A DNA stretch of 64,000 nucleotides, from NCBI RefSeq assembly GCF_049341065.1, contig NZ_JBMPIX010000008.1, forward strand, positions 124,001 through 188,000, given 5' to 3'. The notes beneath the pieces are model-generated. The model saw nothing but the letters and a program-made list of their open reading frames with translations. It ran no database searches and was not told the DNA's origin. Position 1 is the stretch's first letter. Every line of letters begins with the position of its first letter. Origin of the DNA: Pacificoceanicola sp049341065. Lineage in GTDB: Bacteria; Pseudomonadota; Alphaproteobacteria; Rhodobacterales; Rhodobacteraceae. The position numbers were made by a program, and so were the translations under genes. This document shows positions 60,628-64,000 of this stretch, piece after piece.

Positions 60628-61476
60628 TCATTTTTCGATATTTGGTTCGCCCTGAAGGCCGAGAATTTTCCGGAAGCCTGTCCAATACCCCGGCAAGCGG
60701 GGTGGTTCTTTCATCCCAGCCAGAGCCTCGTCTGCCCAAGGGGCCATGGCGCGCATCGCAAAGCCCCGCCCCCACTCCAGATAGGCCTGTGCGTTTTCGG
60801 GGCGCAGGCGGCAGGCACTGCCGACCAGTCCAACCAGTGTTTCCGGGGGAGAATACCATTCGTCCTGAATGCCGGTCACCTTCTTTTGCAGGAAAGGGCC
60901 GACCATGCGCATCAGGCGTTTGTCAGAAAAGAGCAGCAGCATCTTGCCCATCTCGTCGCGGGTGTAGTGGATGAGCGGCGGGAAGGTGTCAAAAAACACC
61001 GCGCGCCCATCGATATAGGCAAAGTTGCGGATCGAGGGGTGAAAGCCGATGCGGGTCTGCGTCCCTTTTGCCCAGTGCCAGAAGGTCGCGATGATCTGGC
61101 CAGCGGCCTCCATCATCGCCAGCGTTTCTTCCAGTGTTCCCTGTTGCATCAGCGGGCGCATGAGGCGCTCGGTCGGCAAGGCCTGCTGAACGATCACCGG
61201 TATGCGCGTGCCGCCCATGTCCAGCAAATGGAACTCGGTTTCCGGCAGGCCCACACCCGAGGCGTTCAGCGCAACGACATAGTCGTCATGGCAGACCTTC
61301 AGGCGGTCCAGCGCGGCCGCATCCGGCAACCCGCGGTAGACCTTGATCACCTTGTCGGAAAAGGGCCCGCTTGCCGGCTGGAAGGGGGCGCAAAAGTAAC
61401 CCAGCTTGGAAATCGTCTGGCCCTTGGTGGCGGAATCGGCGCGGATCAGGTCTGCCAGCGCAGCGAGGTCTGTCAT
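60628..61476 (-). CDS. Unrecognised kinase-fold-like protein
   Basis: 282-residue soluble protein. It has features of a protein kinase-like phosphotransferase fold: VIKVYRG with Lys45 on a predicted strand (a beta-3 lysine position), VIVQQ at a hinge-like place, GFHPSIRN (His146, Asn151) as a catalytic-loop look-alike and VFFDTFPP (Asp163) as a metal-binding look-alike. The usual catalytic Asp after His is replaced by Ser. I do not recognise the family. It lies 24 bases downstream of a ParA-type ATPase gene on the same strand and may be co-transcribed. Confidence 0.72.
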   Translation of the reverse strand: MTDLAALADLIRADSATKGQTISKLGYFCAPFQPASGPFSDKVIKVYRGLPDAAALDRLKVCHDDYVVALNASGVGLPETEFHLLDMGGTRIPVIVQQALPTERLMRPLMQQGTLEETLAMMEAAGQIIATFWHWAKGTQTRIGFHPSIRNFAYIDGRAVFFDTFPPLIHYTRDEMGKMLLLFSDKRLMRMVGPFLQKKVTGIQDEWYSPPETLVGLVGSACRLRPENAQAYLEWGRGFAMRAMAPWADEALAGMKEPPRLPGYWTGFRKILGLQGEPNIEK

Positions 61477-61500
61477 GGGTCGTCTCCTTTGAAGGGCTCC

Positions 61501-62142
61501 TTACCCGTTTGACAGATGCCGCGCCACCTCTGCCGTCAACGCCTGCACCTCGGCGTGGGCGGGACCGCGCGGCATTTCCAGCGCGCCAAGTCCCAAGCCC
61601 AGCGATTCCGCATAGACCACACGGTTGGCCAGCCCGGATTCGGCAATCTCGGCTTCCATCTTGGCTGCGGCCTGAGCGACATCCGCGCCGAGCCGCGTAC
61701 CGCTGCGGGTGCGGTTCATCACCAGCAAGGCGTCGCGGTTTTCTCGTTGCGCAAGATCCAGCACGCCTTCGGTCGCCCAAAGATCGACATGGCTAACGGA
61801 AATCGGCACAACAACCAAAGCCGCCACCCGCAGTGCTGGACGCAGGTCGCTGTCAGCCTTGGGCGGGGTGTCGACGATCACAAAATCGAAGTTCGCGGTC
61901 AGCTTGCGGACCTCGTATGAGATGCCCCATGCCGAGGAAGTCGCAAATTCGAGCCCTTCGACAAGGTCTGGCCGATTTTCGGCGCGGGTCATGAACCAGC
62001 GGCCAAGGCTGCCCTGCGGGTCGAGGTCGATGAAGGCAACGGTTTTGCCAAGCGCCCTTAGCCCGACGCCCAAGTTGACGGCCGTGGTGGTCTTGCCCGA
62101 CCCGCCCTTTTGCTGCGCGATTGTGATAACCTGGCCCGCCAT
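61501..62142 (-). CDS. ParA/MinD-type ATPase
   Basis: 213-residue P-loop ATPase with a deviant Walker A (KGGSGKTTTA), DLDPQGSLGRWF and the VIVDTPP Walker B. It is shorter than chromosomal ParA, lacks an N-terminal DNA-binding region and has no ParB beside it, so it is probably an orphan positioning ATPase of the McdA/ParC-like class rather than a chromosome partition protein. The function cannot be narrowed further. It diverges from the outer membrane protein gene. Confidence 0.88.
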   Translation of the reverse strand: MAGQVITIAQQKGGSGKTTTAVNLGVGLRALGKTVAFIDLDPQGSLGRWFMTRAENRPDLVEGLEFATSSAWGISYEVRKLTANFDFVIVDTPPKADSDLRPALRVAALVVVPISVSHVDLWATEGVLDLAQRENRDALLVMNRTRSGTRLGADVAQAAAKMEAEIAESGLANRVVYAESLGLGLGALEMPRGPAHAEVQALTAEVARHLSNG

Positions 62143-62269
62143 GGACTCGTCCCCCTATAAGGCTGACGCACTTTGCACTTGCAGCATGGCAAAATCCAGC
62201 CCCATGGGGCGCACTTAACGCCGCATTAACCAAGGTGAAGACATTCTTGCCCCAAATGAGGAGCCATGG

Positions 62270-62938
62270 ATGTCCCTGCGGGCGCTTTTATCGTGTTTGA
62301 TTTTGATCTTTTGCGCGACGGTTGCGCAGGCCGGGGCTTGGCCGCGCGAAAAGGGGCATGGCTTTGTCAGCACGGCGGTCCGCCTGTCGTGGCCGCAAAA
62401 CCTGTCGCATTGGACGTCGCCCAACCCGACCGAGCAGTACTACACCGCCTATCTGGAATATGGCCTGACGGACAAGGTGACACTGGGGTTCGACCTTGGC
62501 CGCTCGGTTTCAGGCGATGGCAAGACGGTTGGATTTTTGCAATGGCCGCTGCGCAGTGCCGACAAGGGTCCGAAGATTTCGGCGGCGCTGGGTCTTGGCC
62601 GGATCGGAGAGCAGATAGTGCTGCGGCCGGGGTTGTTTATCGGCTGGGGCTTGAACAAGGGCTGGTTGACCATCGATTCTACCGCCGAATACCAGATCGA
62701 GAACGCCCTGACCGACTATAAGATGGACATCACCTGGGGGCGCAATCTGGCGCGGGATCGCAAGCTGATCCTTCAGTTGCAAACTGGCAAGCCGGCGGTT
62801 GATCCGGCCTTTGTGCGGCTGGCGCCCTCGATCGTGGTTCCGATGGGCAAACGCGCCAAGCTTGAGACAGGCGGGACGCTGGGCCTTGTCGGGGACACGT
62901 CGATGGGTCTCAAGATCGGCCTATGGACGGAGTTCTGA
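62270..62938 (+). CDS. Exported beta-rich protein, probably outer membrane
   Basis: 222-residue protein with a signal peptide (ends AQAG near residue 22). The mature part has alternating hydrophobic strands (YYTAYLEYGLTDKVTLGFDLG, KLILQLQTGKP), an aromatic-rich pattern and a C-terminal WTEF ending in Phe, all in favour of an outer-membrane beta barrel. GAGGAG precedes the ATG at 62270. Unrecognised family. Confidence 0.72.
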   Translation: MSLRALLSCLILIFCATVAQAGAWPREKGHGFVSTAVRLSWPQNLSHWTSPNPTEQYYTAYLEYGLTDKVTLGFDLGRSVSGDGKTVGFLQWPLRSADKGPKISAALGLGRIGEQIVLRPGLFIGWGLNKGWLTIDSTAEYQIENALTDYKMDITWGRNLARDRKLILQLQTGKPAVDPAFVRLAPSIVVPMGKRAKLETGGTLGLVGDTSMGLKIGLWTEF

Positions 62939-62957
62939 AAGCCGCTAGACTGCGCAG

Positions 62958-63437
62958 ATGACGTCCCCAATTCGCCCCACCGACGACGAAGCGCGGCAAC
63001 TGGCCCGCAATCTGATGCAGACCGCACGGTACGGCGCATTGGCGGTGCTGGACCCGCAAAGCAGGGCGCCGCTGGTCAGCCGGATTGCCGTGGTCCCGGG
63101 GCCGGATGGCCTGCCACTGTCCTTGGTATCTGACCTTGCGGCCCATACAGCCGCGCTCAAGGCCGACCCCCGGTGCTCCTTGATGGTCGGCGAGCCCGGC
63201 GACAAGGGTGATCCGCTGACCCACCCCCGACTCAGCCTGCAAGGGCGCGCGCGGTTCATCCGCCACGCTGATGCGGAACACGGGGCACTGGCCGCCCATT
63301 ATTTGACCCTGCAACCGAAGGCGAAACTGTATATCAGTTTTGGTGACTTCGCCCTGATGCGCCTGACCCTGACTGGGGCGTTTCTGAATGGCGGCTTCGG
63401 CAAGGCCTTTTTCCTGACCCCGGACGATCTGACATAG
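62958..63437 (+). CDS. HugZ-like pyridoxamine-phosphate-oxidase-fold protein
   Basis: 159-residue split-barrel flavin- or heme-binding protein. GALAVLDPQSRAPLVSRIAVVPGPDG and LHPRLSLQG-like HPRLSLQGRARFI match the HugZ family of heme-degrading and related proteins. The usual C-terminal DUF2470 domain is absent, so this is the short form. No heme uptake genes are nearby. Confidence 0.82.
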   Translation: MTSPIRPTDDEARQLARNLMQTARYGALAVLDPQSRAPLVSRIAVVPGPDGLPLSLVSDLAAHTAALKADPRCSLMVGEPGDKGDPLTHPRLSLQGRARFIRHADAEHGALAAHYLTLQPKAKLYISFGDFALMRLTLTGAFLNGGFGKAFFLTPDDLT

Positions 63438-63442
63438 CAAAT

Positions 63443-63470
63443 GGCCGGGTCCACCAAAGGTGGCCCGGCC
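63443..63470. terminator. Hairpin between convergent genes
   Basis: GGCCGGG-t-CCACC / GGTGG-CCCGGCC with an AAA loop, a 12-bp stem with a single bulged T, begins six bases after the HugZ-like stop. It lies between two convergent genes, so it may serve both. No T run follows on either strand. Confidence 0.65.
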
Positions 63471-63509
63471 GCGCCGACAAGGATGCCAGCGCCAATTGAA
63501 CGTCAGCGA

Positions 63510-64000
63510 TCAGATGTCCATACGCACCTTCAGCGTGACATCGCCGCGCATGTTCTCTGGCCATATCACATGGACCTTGTCCTGTGCGCCGCCTTCACGG
63601 GTTGACGTATAGGGCATGTAATACTGTGATACGTTGTTGCCATCGCGGGGGCGCGAGCGCGTCACGAGGCTTTCGACCTCCATGGCATAGCCGTTAAAGG
63701 GCAGACGGTCGTCGGTATCCACTTCCCAGACCTGGGCGCCACTGGCCTGCGAATGGCGCACCAGCAACGGGTTTTCCGCCCCCGATGTGACGTTGTGATA
63801 GGTGTTCCCCGTGAAGAACACGTTCTTCATGCTCTGGAATTCGAGGTTGGCGAACGAGGTGTCCACCCGCTCGGACCGATTGACGGTCGCACCGACACAG
63901 CGGAACGTGTTGCCGGAAACATTCATACCGTTGATGTAGTGACCCGTTCCATAGGGCTTGACCACGATATGGCTGAACCACGGCGCCACGTTCGAGGACA
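63510..64000 (-). CDS. C-terminal end of a right-handed beta-helix protein (5' end outside window)
   Basis: The frame is open to the end of the window and the GTG at 63989 is internal, so the gene begins beyond 64000. The visible 163 residues include NGMNVSGNTFRCVG and SMKNVFFTGNTYHNV, repeats typical of parallel beta-helix (pectate lyase-like) proteins, then a beta-rich C-terminal cap. The enzymatic part, if any, is not visible. Likely secreted or cell-surface, by family. Confidence 0.72.
   Translation of the reverse strand, partial: SSNVAPWFSHIVVKPYGTGHYINGMNVSGNTFRCVGATVNRSERVDTSFANLEFQSMKNVFFTGNTYHNVTSGAENPLLVRHSQASGAQVWEVDTDDRLPFNGYAMEVESLVTRSRPRDGNNVSQYYMPYTSTREGGAQDKVHVIWPENMRGDVTLKVRMDI

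Overview
The window reads as a stretch of core chromosome from a marine-type alphaproteobacterium of the Rhodobacterales (Roseobacter group). This rests on high GC content, dense coding with short gaps, Roseobacter-style gene families (DUF3035/BamF-like lipoprotein, DUF1674, DUF4170 beside lipid A genes, TauE/SafE with TIGR02186, a Liv-type ABC cluster with CoA ligases) and the protein sequences themselves. No prophage, insertion sequence, CRISPR array or rRNA operon was seen. There are about 58 protein genes, one tRNA and several hairpin or repeat elements, and no gene-free stretch exceeds 300 bases.

Layout. 0-4.2 kb: the 3' part of uvrC, then a divergent pair (FAD oxidoreductase and MnmD) that looks like a split MnmC for tRNA wobble uridine modification, and an EamA exporter. 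4.2-7.2 kb: a lytic transglycosylase diverging from dapA. 7.2-17.2 kb, all on the minus strand: rsmB, a heparinase-like protein, purH, an ORF12-like serine hydrolase, lspA, a BamF-like lipoprotein and a pair of M16 peptidases of which one is catalytically degenerate. 17.2-24.3 kb: SdhAF4-like assembly factor, dapB, rbfA, a phosphodiester glycosidase, pmbA, then an envelope operon (inositol-phosphatase-like, DUF4170, Kdo-transferase-like, lpxK). 24.3-27.6 kb: N-formylglutamate amidohydrolase, tRNA-Val, rpmJ and a caspase-fold protein without its catalytic dyad.

27.7-37.6 kb is the main accessory-looking system. It is a Liv-type ABC importer (two ATPases, two permeases, binding protein, small membrane protein) bracketed by two adenylate-forming CoA-ligase-like enzymes, with an unrecognised tandem-duplicated protein gene on the opposite strand. 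This suggests uptake of a carboxylic acid followed by CoA activation; the substrate cannot be read from the sequence. 37.9-41.8 kb: stomatin/NfeD pair and a hybrid histidine kinase with its response regulator. 41.8-46 kb: an N-carbamoyl amino acid hydrolase-type enzyme and a large formate dehydrogenase alpha subunit without partner subunits.

46.3-50.3 kb: VOC protein, ilvE, universal stress protein, DUF2267-like protein, NifU-like Fe-S protein, tsaB and rimI. 50.4-55.4 kb: a BMP-type nucleoside ABC importer operon preceded by a plausible promoter and operator. 55.4-64 kb: TauE/SafE with TIGR02186 protein, thioesterase, priA, transaldolase, a kinase-fold-like unknown, a ParA-type ATPase, an outer membrane protein, a HugZ-like protein and a truncated beta-helix protein at the window edge.

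Most genes are ordinary housekeeping. The items most worth checking are the duplicated 272-residue protein, the pseudo-caspase, the kinase-like unknown at 60.6 kb, the Kdo-transferase lacking its usual catalytic motif, and the hairpin and repeat families in the gaps.
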